From: Camellia lanceoleosa
Taxonomy: Eukaryota > Streptophyta > Magnoliopsida > Ericales > Theaceae
NCBI GenBank assembly: GCA_025200525.1
Contig: CM045762.1
Location: 30,646,196-30,710,195 of the forward strand
DNA: 64,000 nt
Direction of reading: 5' to 3'
In this document: piece by piece, positions 1 to 11,186 of the stretch
Position numbering within the stretch: position 1 is the first letter of the stretch
How the letters are laid out: the number at the start of each line of letters is the position of its first letter
Position numbers and translations under genes: made by a program
The notes under the pieces: generated by a model
Told to the model about the DNA's origin: nothing
Databases searched by the model: none
Seen by the model: only the letters and a program-made list of their open reading frames with translations

Positions 1-757
1 TATGAAGAGCTCAGTTCATTTACAACCCTTAATCATGATAAACCAAATAAGCATGAAGAGTTTGATATTTTACTTTTTTAGAATCCACCTCCTCAATGCC
101 AAAGTTTGGCCTAATGGATAAAGTGTTTCCTTATCAGGATATTTGAGTTTAAGTCTTATTTATTGTGTAATGCAGTTTTTTGGATAAAAAAAATGAAACC
201 TCAACCATACTTTTTCTCAAGAACTGAGTCATGACAAAGTAAGATCTCAAAATCCGTTTAATGATTTAACAAATTATAATTAATTGATCCGTTTAATGAT
301 TTAACAAATTATAATTAATTGATACCAAAATTAACGTGTTAATACAAAAATTAAGAGGATTTAAAGCGATGCCCATCACTGCTAAAAAGCCCTCCAAGCT
401 GTTTAAGGGTCATTTTTGACTCCAAGAACGGTTCAGAGGTCATTTTCTACAAAACGCTTCAATTTATTGGAGTGATCAAATCTGTGATAGCCACAAGGAA
501 GTGAATGAGACATCTTGTCCAAAATTTTGATAAACAGCCTTTAAATCCTAGGTGAGACGTTATGTACTAAAAGAAAAATAAAAATAAAAAACACAAAAAA
601 ATGTTCATAATTTGAATATGTTTAATGTAAATTTAGATTAATGTGGAACAGTGAGTGACATTTAGAATAAATTTAATTCATACAATTAAATTTTTGATAC
701 TTTTCTAAATATATTTTTTAGATACATAAAATCTATTGCATAGTGAATTAAAAGCTT
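1..757. other. Flank left of the Tat retrotransposon, no gene
   Basis: AT-rich sequence with no credible coding region on either strand. A 36-bp unit is duplicated in tandem at 253-324. The last five bases before the retrotransposon (758-762, gtatg) are the left copy of its target-site duplication. Confidence 0.6.
253..324. repeat. 36-bp tandem duplication
   Basis: Two adjacent, essentially identical copies (253-288 and 289-324) of an AT-rich unit beginning ccgtttaatgatttaac. Seen directly; no function inferred. Confidence 0.8.
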
Positions 758-762
758 GTATG

Positions 763-1534
763 TGTTGGTTACATATTTTGTACGAGCCAATTACAATTCG
801 ACGCGTGGCGAAATAAAGGTAATATAGGAAGACTATTCAGGTCCTCGATCCTGATCGTACACGTGACAGTTAGTATTGGTTATTAAAAGATCTGAGTAGC
901 AGTGGATCAACAAAGGGATACAAAGTGATGTGGCTTCAACGGTTACTCGCATTTCAGATTCAAATTTAGGAGGGAAGCTTAACTGCAAGTAATGGCGTAA
1001 TGAAGCTAATATTGGGGCAACATGATCGATGATCATGGAGGAGCAGTTCGACGGTTGGAAGTGCAATTCAATAGTCACCCTTGAGCAGTATAAATAGTAG
1101 AGAAGGCCCCAGAAAAAGCCCCCAGACTCAGATCCAAAAAACCAGTCCTTTATACTTATTTTCTTTTCCAGTTTTACATTTATAGTCTTACATTTACAGT
1201 TCTTTACATTACTGTACTTTAAAATTCCTGCACTGCATTTCATTTCATAGGAGTAGTTCCAAGTAGATTTGCTGTAAACTTCTACGAGACTGAGTTTGGA
1301 TCATTGTAAGTCTTTTCATCTTAATGAAATACTTCGACTGTTCTTCAATTCGTTATTATCTGTTTAATTCTCCTAAGTCAAGCCACCAGTAAAAGTCCTC
1401 TTCATTGAAATTTGAAAAAACTAAGCATAATCGTCTGATAATTGGTTGGCAATTAATTTTCTGTGAGGACTAATTGATCCTTACTGGCACGCTCGCAATT
1501 ACCAAAATAACCTTCGAAAGCCAAAAAGCCAACA
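763..1534 (+). repeat. 5' LTR of the Tat element
   Basis: 772 bp, TG...CA ends, nearly identical to 24208-24979. It starts U3 transcription, with a TATA box at 1089-1096, and carries no protein gene; short open frames inside it are not conserved coding sequence. Confidence 0.95.
1089..1096 (+). promoter_or_regulatory. TATA box of the 5' LTR
   Basis: tataaata, about 326 bp into the LTR and conserved in the 3' LTR (24534-24541). Its position fits the end of U3, so transcription of the retroelement would begin about 30 bp downstream. Confidence 0.7.
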
Positions 1535-1542
1535 TATATTTT

Positions 1543-1560
1543 TGGCACACCAAGTGGGAC
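1543..1560 (+). other. Putative primer binding site
   Basis: Starts with tggcacaccaagtgggac eight bases after the 5' LTR. A TGG start just inside the LTR is what a tRNA-CCA primer needs. I cannot say which tRNA it matches. Confidence 0.5.
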
Positions 1561-1570
1561 CACATTTAAA

Positions 1571-3767
1571 ATGGCTAGACGTAGAAGACAAGGAGAAAAT
1601 GAACGCTTGGAAGAAGGCGTGGAATGAGAGGTAGAGATACCTAATCCAGAGGACAATGTGATAACACGTTCTGTGGAAACTCCTATTTTATCAGAACCTA
1701 TGGTCAAACAGACTAGTACTTCAGAACAAGTACCATATACTCATGATATTGGACGAGACCAAGGAATTGGACCATCCACTGTTCCATCTACTCAGCCAAT
1801 AAATCCATGGGGTGGCTTAGTAGATGCTATGGGACAGCAATTAATGAATACAATGGAAAGGTGGGCAATATCCTTTTTGGATCGAATGAATAACCACCAA
1901 CCAACAAGTGCAAGACACATCGAGGAAATTTCAAATGTCCCTCAGCAAAGATTGGCTAGAGATAAACAGCCTATGCAAGTTAATGGACATTCTAATGGTC
2001 AAACTAGTAATCAAAACTATGAAAGACCATCACCTCAGTCTTGGTACGAACCTATTCTGAGGCCTATACCAGGTCAAAATGCCTCAATACTTAATAGTGA
2101 AGCCATGTAATTTAGCGGATCTGGCCCAGTACAAGAAAATGGCATAAGAATGGTTCTAAATCCTATGTTCGAAGCCATACCTGGCACAAGGGGGTTCACT
2201 AATCCCTTATTCGAATTTATACCGGGGGGGGGGTTTGGAAGGTTTTCCTACAAATGGAAAAGATACAACACCAGTTCCAGCACCTTTCGTAGGTTCTTTC
2301 GCAGGACAGGCTCAAAGGGGTTACCCACATCCCCAACAGCAACCTGTACCACATGGACAACCAATCCCAAATGTACCACCTTATGGACCAAGAGGACCAC
2401 AGGCATAAGTTTGCCCACCAAATCCTGTGTTTGCCCCTCCAGTAGTGGTTCAGCAGGCACAAAATATGGTCCCTAGGGACCAAATTGCTGACATTGTTAG
2501 AGAGATATATGGACCAATGGCTTGGGGGGTCCAAACTCCAGCGTACAAGAAACCGTATCCAGAATGGGTAGACATGGTACATGAATACCCAAGAGGCTTC
2601 AGGATACCAGACTTTGCCCTTTTTTATGGGAATGGAAACCAATCAACAGTAGAGCATATTGCTAGGTTTGTTGCTCAATGCGGCGAATTTACTAATAATG
2701 ATTATATGAAGTTAAGGTTATTCCCAAATTCCCTAACTGGGGGAGCATTTATATGGTATATTAACCTTACACCTGGCTCTATCCAGACTTGGCAACAAAT
2801 GGAAGAGGCATTTCATGCCCAATTCTTCCAATCAGAGCCAGAGGTTTCCATGGTAGATTTGGCAAGATTAAGTCAAAGGCCTGATGAGAAGGCTACTCAG
2901 TTCATTACCAGATTTAAAAGGGCTCGAAATAAATGTAGAGTCATCTTACCAGAGCCAGAATTCGTGAGATTGGCTCAAAATGGTCTAGAGTTTAGGCTTC
3001 GAAAGAAGTTTGACTCGACTGAGTTCAGAGACTTAGTAGAACTCACCTATAAGGTGTCTAGATACGAAGCATTGTTAGAAGAAGAACAAGATCGAAATAA
3101 TACATCGTATAAGACATATTATAGAGATCCTAATTATGAGATCGATGCAGCAGAGATTGTGGGGAAAGAACCTGTAATTTGTGAAGCATTAATTCATAAA
3201 GATACAACAATTGACCAACAGTTTAAAAAGAAAGACCTTCATAGGAAATACTCTTGCGATTTGACTAAGGCAAATGACATTTTTGATCATTTGCTTGCAG
3301 CCAACTTCCTTAAGTTACCAAAAGGAGTCAAAATTCTATCTCCTGATGAACTAAAAGGAAAAGTATATTGTAAATGGTATAATTCTTGGTCTCACTCGAC
3401 TGAGAACTGTATTGTTTTTCGAGACAAGATCCAAGAACAAATTCGGAAGGGAAGTTTGAAATTCCCAGCCAAAGCAGAAAAGGCCATGGGAATCGACAGT
3501 AATCCATTTCTAGAAATTGAGGAGGTAACCAATGTCATTGTGCTAGACCTTCAGAACCTGTCTTTGAAAGAATTGGAAGAAGTCAATGTGCAGATGCATG
3601 TGGCCAACCAAACAGCTACCAAGAGAGGCACTGGAAATCTACCTGCTATTGGACAAGATTTCTCACACCAGGGGGAAGATTCTGATAAGGAAACACTGGA
3701 TGACGATTCCTTAGAAGCAGCTGTAATGCAAAGGATGTGTCCCAGGTGCAGACTAAGTTACAAGTGA
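1571..3767 (+). pseudogene. gag: gag of the Tat element (capsid/nucleocapsid), broken
   Basis: Encodes the structural protein of the retrotransposon particle. The start is the first ATG after the primer site (1571, reading MARRRRQGENERLEEG). The N-terminal third is polar and proline/glutamine-rich. The conserved retrotransposon gag domain (PF03732 type) lies at about 2570-3080, with blocks YPRGFRIPDFALFYGNG and LTGGAFIWY. Breaks: in-frame stops near 1625, 2108 and 2407, plus a frameshift at a run of G near 2223-2232, after which the frame matches the gag domain and the downstream protease. No zinc knuckle is obvious, though a C-x2-C-x4-H-x4-C-like remnant could be hidden near 3370. It ends at a stop near 3765; the same frame continues to the protease with further stops. 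Confidence 0.9.
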
Positions 3768-4886
3768 TTGAAGGGGCTTCCAATTGATGGGAAGTAGTAC
3801 TACAAGGATGTGCAAAGACGTCATAAACCAACCAATGCTTACAATAAGAGGGCATATCCATCTGGTGTTAGGCAGCAACCATTGATGGTTGAACTAACGG
3901 CCGATAGAATGCGTTTTAAAGGCAAGAGGCCTTTGTATGAATCCAGATCACCTAATTATTACAAGATGGAGAGCAGTCATTCTGAAAGGAGACTGGAGAA
4001 GGGTTCAGTTTATGGAATCGAAGCCAGGGATTAGCCCCATAGATCAATTTCACGCAGGACAGAAAGTGGACACCTTCATCGGAGGCCTGAATTAGGCCTA
4101 AAACATGAAGTTAGGGCCAAGCAGTGGCCTTCACAGATAGCTTCAAAGGTAGCTTCGAAGGAGGAAAGAAGCAGTTCAACAGTTGGGTCAGTGAGTTCGT
4201 GGGTACCTGGGGTCCCAGATTGGTTTGTGATGCAAAACAAGCCTAGGGAAGTGTTTACTCAAAGAGAGGTAATTGGAAACCAAGGCAGGATGGTCAAACC
4301 TCCTTTGGTGGCTCCCAACAATTGGGTGTTGCTTAAGCACCCAAAAACAAAGGAACCAGACATGGTCCCTGTAATTTCTAGATCACAAAGGAGGAAAATT
4401 CAACGCAGGTATACTCAGTACCAGCAAGACTTGAAAGAGAGTGGAGAGAGCTCTTCATTAGTCTAGACAAAAGGAAAGAAGAATCCAAAGTCAGACTACA
4501 TTCCAAAACCAACTCCACAAAGCAAAATGGGTTGTAGTAAAGAACAGTTGGCCGAAGTTCATTCTGAACTAAAAGCCAGAGAGAAATCCAGTGTAGTAGG
4601 ATTGGAGAAGGCATTGATGGAAAGTGATAGCGAGGTAGAGAAAGAAGTTGGCTTAGGCCAAAAGAAAGAAATGGTTGAAGAAGAAATGTTCGAAGCCTTT
4701 ATGGTCGAACAAACTTTTTTGGTTGAAAAGCCAGTCGGAAAAGACCATTTGAAAGAATCTGTTAGGAATGAAGTGCCAGAATACAGTATGGAGGATGCTT
4801 CTGAAGTGGCTGAACAAGGTGGCCAAGAGGAGAAGCAAACATAACCAGCCATCCAATTTGGCTCGTTTCCTCCAGTATCAGTAAAT
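3768..4886 (+). pseudogene. gag-protease linker region, decayed
   Basis: Same reading frame as gag and protease, open at 3810-4034, 4191-4466 and 4527-4844 and separated by single stops. The product would be basic at first (many K/R), then strongly acidic and rich in glutamate (about 4527-4844). I recognise no domain. Linkers of this kind are usual in Tat-lineage polyproteins, and the shared frame suggests it was once continuous with gag. Confidence 0.6.
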
Positions 4887-5687
4887 ATGGTACACATACT
4901 ACCGCATGAATTCCAAGCTGGAGATGAGAACCAAGAAGGGCAAGAAGTGGACCCAATTCCAGTCTCCCGTGAAGACTCACAAGTGAGTATGGTGCAGGAT
5001 GATTTCGGAATGGCTACTCCAATGGAGACTGAATATGAGAGTGAAGAAGAAGTAAGCATTAACATTTCGTATCCTTTTGAGTATCCCTCAAACTCTATGA
5101 CACAGCATGTCAAGCCTTTGTATATCAATGCTTTCTTTGATGGGATACAATTAAACCGAGTCTTGATAGATAATGGGGCAGCGGTAAACTTACTACCGAA
5201 ATCTTCCTTGAAGAAACTAGGGAAAAGGAATCCTAGGTTAATCCTAACCAGCACAACCATTGCTGGTTTCACTGAAGACAAGCAGATGGCTTAGGAAATT
5301 CTACCCATTAACCTGAGTGTGGGAACCAGAGATTGTATGACAGCATTCTTCGTCATCGACAGCAATGCTAAGTACAATGCTTTACTTGGTAGAGATTGGA
5401 TCCACACTAACAAATGTGTGCTTTCCTCTTTGCATCAAAAAATAATGATGGCCTTGGGCAATGGGGAGACAGAGAAAATTGATGCAGATCCTCAACCTTT
5501 CATAGCCTGTGCAGACTTTGCAGAGGCCAAACTGTATATTGAGGAAGTGACACCACTTAGTATACTAAGGAAACTTGATGGCTCAGCCGAAGTAACAGCT
5601 GATGAGGAAGTGACACACCTGAAGCACTTTGTTCAGAAGAGTGCTGATGAGGAGGTTATCGTTAAGGATGACAATGATGCCTGATTG
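4887..5687 (+). pseudogene. Aspartic protease of the Tat element
   Basis: Retropepsin-like protease that would cut the polyprotein. The active-site region reads VLIDNGAAVNLLP near 5160-5200. The usual D-[TS]-G-A or D-G-G-S motif appears here as D-N-G-A; the catalytic aspartate and glycine are kept. The second landmark, ALLGRDWI, is near 5380-5400. One stop (about 5292, TAG where a CAG is likely) splits the domain. It shares the frame of gag. The frame changes after 5684, before RT. Confidence 0.85.
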
Positions 5688-6133
5688 TAGGCAAAGAAAT
5701 AAAGTCCAAGAAGCCAAGTCTTTGGCTCTAATTAAGTTCTCAGTATTGGATGTAAAGTCAATAGTCCAGAGAGTACAAGAGCAAGGGAAAGAAGCCATGA
5801 TGATTGGCTACAAGCAGGAGCAGAAACAGGCCAGAGTTTTGGTCCTTGACAAATATTGTGCATTGGACATTGAAACAAAAGTCCAGGAGATACAGGAGGA
5901 AGAGGCCTTATGGACAGATTTTTTTTTATGAGGAGGAGGGTAAGGATGTTGAATTAAAGAACCTGGGAACAGAACAAAGTAAGAAAATTGCTTCGAAGTC
6001 AGAGGGGATCAAAGAAGAAGCTTCAGTAAGTTATCAGATTCTAGACCCCTTAGAAAAAGTAAATTTAGGGGAAGGTTCTATACAATAGCCCACCTATGTA
6101 AGTGTTTGTTTGAATGCTCTGGACAGGGACTAG
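5688..6133 (+). other. Protease-RT junction of the Tat element
   Basis: No conserved domain. Frames here are interrupted: gag and protease use one frame, and everything from about 5804 to the end of integrase uses another. Ogre-type Tat elements are known to splice out an intron between protease and RT. This junction could be a remnant of that, or simple decay. A run of T at about 5921-5928 is a possible slippage site. Confidence 0.45.
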
Positions 6134-8077
6134 TTGTTAGTTGTTTTGAAGAAGTATAAAGATTGCTTTGCATGGCCTTATAATGAACTACCAGGATTGG
6201 AAAGATCACTAGTAGAACATAGGCTCCCTATGAGGCCTAATTTCAAGCCATACAAGCAAAAGCCAAGAAGAATGAGTCCAGAAGTGATTCAGAAAGTTAA
6301 GGAAGAAATTCTTAGACTACTCAAGGCAGGCTTTATTAAGACAGCCAGGTATGTTGAGTGGCTATCCAATATTGTGCCTATGGTAAAAAAGAATGGTAAA
6401 ATGAGAGTATGCATTGATTTCAGAAACTTGAATCTAGCAACTCTAAAAGATGAGTATCCTATGCCTATAGTAGACTTGTTGGTAGACAGTTTAGCAGGAC
6501 ATCGAATTTTATCAATGATGGATGGGCACTCTGGTTATAACCAAATCTGCATTGCAGAGAAGGATGTTCACAAGACCGCATTCAGATGTCCTGGGAATAT
6601 TGGGACCTTCGAATGGGTTAAAATGCCGTTTGGCCTAAAGAATGCTGGGGCTACATATCAGAGGGCTATGAACACTATCTTTCATGACCTCATTGGAGGG
6701 TATTTAGAGTGTTATATCGATGACATTGTAGTTAAATCCCAATCCATGGAGGAGCATCTGTTTCACTTAGAAGCAGCCTTTGAAAGAATGAGAAAGTTCA
6801 AATTGAAGCTCAATCCTCTTAAGTGTGCTTTTGGCGTACCATCTGGAAACTTCTTGGGCTATGTGGTATACAAGAAAGGAATACAGATTGACCAGAATAA
6901 AGCCAAAGCCATCATTGAAGCCAGACCTCCATCAAGTAAGAAAGAATTCCAAAAGTTCCTTGGACAGGTTAATTTTCTTCGAAGATTCATTTCTAACACT
7001 GTAGGGAAAACTAAAGTTTTTTCTTCCTTATTAAGGCTGAAAGATGAAGAGGAATTTGTGTGGACAACAGAGCATCAAATTGCTTTCGAAGGTATCAAAG
7101 CCTACTTGGCCAACCCTCCAGTGCTGATGCCACCAAAGGGTGACAAGCCCTTGAAGTTGTACATAGCTGCAGCAGAAGATTCATTGGGAGCTTTCTTAGC
7201 CCAAGACAATGAAAAAGGCAAGGAGCAAGATGTTTATTACCTTAGTAGGTTTTTAAATTCTTCTGAATGTAAATATTCATCTGTAGAAAAGCTGTGCCTT
7301 GTATTGTATTTTGCTGCAATGAAATTAAGATACTATCTTTTACCTACAACTGTCTTGGTAATTGTAATCACAGATTTGGTTTAGTATATGTTATCTAGAC
7401 CTATGTTGAGGGGAAGAATTGGCAAATAGATATTAGCCTTATCAGAATTTCATTTAGAATATGTTCCCCAATGGGCAGTGAAAGGAGAAGTTTTAGCCAA
7501 TTTTTTGGCAGATCATCCATCTCAAACAGAAAGCCAAGAGATAATGGAACTCGATATGGCTAGTGTTAAGCCATGGCAAATGTGGTTCGATGGATCGAAA
7601 GCCAATGGTCTAACTGGAATTGGTGTAGTGATTAAGTCACCATAAGGAATAGAAACCACACATTGTTTCAGAGTGGATGAAAGTACTTGTTCTAACAATC
7701 AAGCTGAATATGAGGCCTTAATAGTGGGATTGGAAATTCTGATTGGATTACAAGTTCATATAGTTGACATATTTGGAGATTCTCAATTGGTGGTTAACCA
7801 AGTGAAAGGAATTTTCAAATGTCAGAGTATAAGCATGTTGCCATACTATGTTGTTGCATTACATCTGCTTTCTCAATTTCAAATAGCAAATGTAACTTAT
7901 GTCCTAAGATTCTTGAATAATAGAGCTAATGATGTGGCTCAGAAAGCTTCGAATTTCAAGATGAGGGATAATACTCAAAGGGACATAAACCAAGCAACAT
8001 ACCAGAAATCTATACCACCTTTAAGTAAAAGGAATGTGGTCCTAGAAGTCAATCACAATGATTTACAGGAACAAGAT
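6134..8077 (+). pseudogene. pol: Reverse transcriptase, RNase H and second RNase H of the Tat element
   Basis: Copies the element RNA into DNA. The RT fingers/palm is intact over 6134-7381: RVCIDFRNLN, the MDGHSGYNQI block and the catalytic YIDDIVV at about 6712-6732. The RT-linked Ty3-type RNase H follows (KLYIAAAEDSLGAFLAQ, about 7150-7380) and is cut by stops at about 7382 and 7426. A second RNase H of the type acquired by Tat elements begins at about 7582 (MWFDGSKANG), with AEYEALIVGLE and GDSQLVVNQ carrying the acidic residues. A stop near 7644 interrupts it. All pieces are in one frame, so the decay here is nonsense substitution rather than indels. Confidence 0.92.
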
Positions 8078-8089
8078 TAGAGGCATCCA

Positions 8090-9328
8090 ATAATGCAGTA
8101 CTTGGCTGGTCCATCCTCGAAGGCCAGCAGGAAAATTAAATTGTAATTCATGCAATACATCATATACAGCAATGCTCTCTACAAAGGGGGGGAGTGGGGA
8201 AATGGTTTATTGTTGGAATGTTTGGGCCCAAAAGAAGCATTAACAGCTATGGCTGAGGTTCATGAAGGCATCTGTGGTGCTCACCAACCTGGTGTGAAAA
8301 TGAGATGGTTGCTTCGAAGGCATTCCTACTATTGGCCAACTATCCTTAAAGATTGCATAGAGTATGCAAAAGGTTGCCAGGCATGTCAAAAGCATGGCAC
8401 AATAAGGCATGTGCCCATAACTGACCTGCATGCAGTGGTAAAACCTTGGCCATTCAGAGGATGGGCCATGGATATGATGGGGAAAATACACCCACCCTCT
8501 TCGAAGCATCATTGTTTCATTTTATTAGCCACTGATTATTTCACTAAGTGGGTCGAAGCTAAGCCATACAAGGCAGTAGACCAGACTGAGGTCATTGGGT
8601 TTCCATAGATTTGGCATCCCACAAACTATATTGATAATGAGACTATGTTTGATGGGAAAATAGTGAAGTCCTTTGTGGCAGAGTTTGGAATTAGCCTTAT
8701 TGATTCTACCTCCTATTATGCACAAGCTAATGGTCAAGCTGAATCATCCAATAAGTCCTTAAAGAAAGGAATATAAAAGGTCGTGGAAGACAATTCTAGG
8801 GATTGGCATAACTTATTATTGGATGTATTGTGGGCTTATAGAACTTCCCCAAGGTCAAGCACAGGAGTTACTCCTTATGCCTTGGTGTATGGGCATGATG
8901 CAGTGTTACCTGTGGAAATTAATGTTAAATCATTGAGGGTCAGATGCCAAGACCAGCTAAATCCTAAGCAATACCATCAGAGTATGTGCTTGGAATTAGA
9001 AAGCATAAATGAAATCAGAATTCTGGCATTAAATAGTATTCTCTTTTAAAAGAAGAAAGCAGCCAAAAATTACAATAAGAAAGTCAAATACATTGGCTTT
9101 GATAAAGGTGATTTGGTGTGGAAGACAATACTCCCAATAGGAATTAAAATCCATAAGTTTGGTAAATGGTCTCCTAATTGGGAAGGACCATATCAAATTC
9201 ATAGAGTCCTGCCTTTTGGGGCATACCATTTGAGAAATTTGAATGGATACATACATCCCAAAAAAATCAATGGCAGATATTTGAAGCTTTATTTCCCAAC
9301 CATTTGGGAAACACAAGGAGTAGAATAA
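8090..9328 (+). pseudogene. pol: Integrase of the Tat element, broken
   Basis: Inserts the cDNA into the genome. The zinc-binding HHCC region is at about 8262-8395 (HEGICGAH ... CQACQ). The catalytic core has the first acid in WAMDMMG (about 8465), the second in DNETMF (about 8633) and the glutamate in GQAESSNKS (about 8735-8755). The C-terminal part has GDLVWK and the GPYQIHRVL block (about 9185-9210). Stops near 8606, 8774 and 9046 break it. The frame is the same as RT. It ends 78 bp before the stop of the convergent antisense gene at 9406. Confidence 0.9.
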
Positions 9329-11100
9329 ATGTCAAGCAAAAGAACACAAGAGCACTCAAATGATAAATCAGAATTTGCTTTTCTTCATAAAGAGTTAAAT
9401 ACATTCTACCATAAATTGGCCCAAAAATCATTACAATGCCTTAGTTGTTCTTTTACAACAGACTTCCTATTCTTAAATGAGGGAACCAACTGAATGGCTG
9501 TGGTCATTTCTTGCTTTCGATCGGCCAATTCTTGATTGGTGATCTGTAGTTTGGTGTCAGTTCGAATTAAAGCTTGATTCACTGCAAGCAGCTCCTCCTC
9601 AAGTTGAGCTTTCCTCTCTAATAGTTGTGTTCGAAAATGGGAGGCAGAGGAATGTTGTTCCTTTAGCACTGAGACTTCAGAATGTACTGTCGAAACAAAG
9701 CTCTTATCTCTCACTAATTCCTCCTCTGCAGCCTTGGCAGTATGGCAAATGTTGATGTAGAAGTCGATAGTAGCTGCTGCCTGAGATAGATGACTCGAGA
9801 CAGTTATGTTATATTGCTCAACAACTTTGCAGCACTGCAGGAAGCCATTTCTTATTATAGGCCTTTGTAAAGCCTCGAAAGGAATCCTTGAAAAAGATAT
9901 TAGCAATTCCAGACAACTGTCTAAATCCATTAGAGGTGCAGAAGGCTTCTTACTGGAGGAAGAGGAGCTCTCAAGGATTTCTAACAAAGAGTCAGCCAAA
10001 ACTAACGGCTCGGCCTCATCATTAGTTATTGGAGAGGTAAAAGGTATGTCGAAGAGACTGGCTAGTCTTGCTTCGAAGACATCTACTTCGTCCATGGATA
10101 TGAGGGGTGTAGAAAGAGTGGTAGTGGGGGACACAGAGGACTGCATAGGGATAGGAGAAATGGATTGAGCATCCTCAGCAGTCTCTATGGTCCTAGCCAC
10201 CAATACGTCAAGGGAAGAAGGGTTGGAAGTAGGTAAAGGTGATAAACCATGGGTCGGAGAGCTACCAGCACCCTCTTTAGGGGAATCAGCTATCATCAAA
10301 GATGGAGCAACAGTTGGAACTTCCTTAGGAGGAGGGGAAAGAGCAAGGCTCGGAAAAGAATTGAATAGAGGTGAATCAAAAGATAAGAAAGAAAGATATG
10401 GATTTAATCCAAAGGGAAAAGGCAGGAATGTTTGGCCTCAAAGGGGGTACATGGAATGTAGGCCTGGGAAGTGGGAGTATTATTTGGATGGCCTTCACAT
10501 TTTGCATTTGATCAACCTCAAAGCAGTAATAGGAGAGCTTCGAAGAGAGTAGTGCTCAGCAATGTGTTGCCTTTTTGCAGCATCCTTTTGAATTGCATCA
10601 ACAGCAGCAGCAGCTTCATCTCTTAGGAATTGCTGCTGCCGTCTCTTCTCACCTCTCTCGAAGACAATTATAGCCTTGGAATACTCTTGTTCCACTGCCT
10701 TAGCAGCTGCCTCATGTACAGGGTCCTCGACAAAATCAGAAGGAGAGACAGTTAGCTTCCTTCTCCTTTTTCTTTGTACTGGCATTGAATGTTCTTCCTC
10801 AATTTCTTTCTCTCCAATTTGGGATTCAGATTCTTCAGAGGTGAGTTCCTTTACTCTGACAGTTGCTTCATGTGTGGGATCTTGGATTAAGTCAGAAGCA
10901 GGGACGGTCACTCTTTTTCTTCTTTTCAGGAGAGACTCTTGCTCTTAAGTTAATTCTTCTTCTTCTTCTTCTTCTGCTGCTGCTTGCACCTCAAAAACTT
11001 CTTTTTCAGGCTCAAGTAAAAGTCTCCTTTTCTTTTGTTACCGTTTGCTTGAGGAGATTTAGAGCCTGAGTCTTTTGAGAAGAGTCTCCATGTGAGGCAC

Positions 11101-11186
11101 CTGCACCACCTTCACAAAAGAAGAACTAAAGATAAGACTAAAAGCATTATAAAGAAGGTAGAAAGAGAAGAGATGAGGGTATATAC
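11101..11186 (-). other. Likely 86-bp intron in the antisense gene
   Basis: On the minus strand the open frame runs to AAG|gtatatacc (donor at 11186). It resumes after a T-rich stretch ending gtggtgcag| (acceptor at 11101). Removing it joins two exons in frame (... SKK then GASHGDSSQKTQ). Length, GT/AG borders and the T-rich tract all fit a plant intron. No transcript evidence is available here. Confidence 0.6.

Noticed and set aside
833..1243. Open frame of 136 codons on the minus strand
   Set aside because: It lies inside the 5' LTR and is repeated in the 3' LTR with changes; no protein character.
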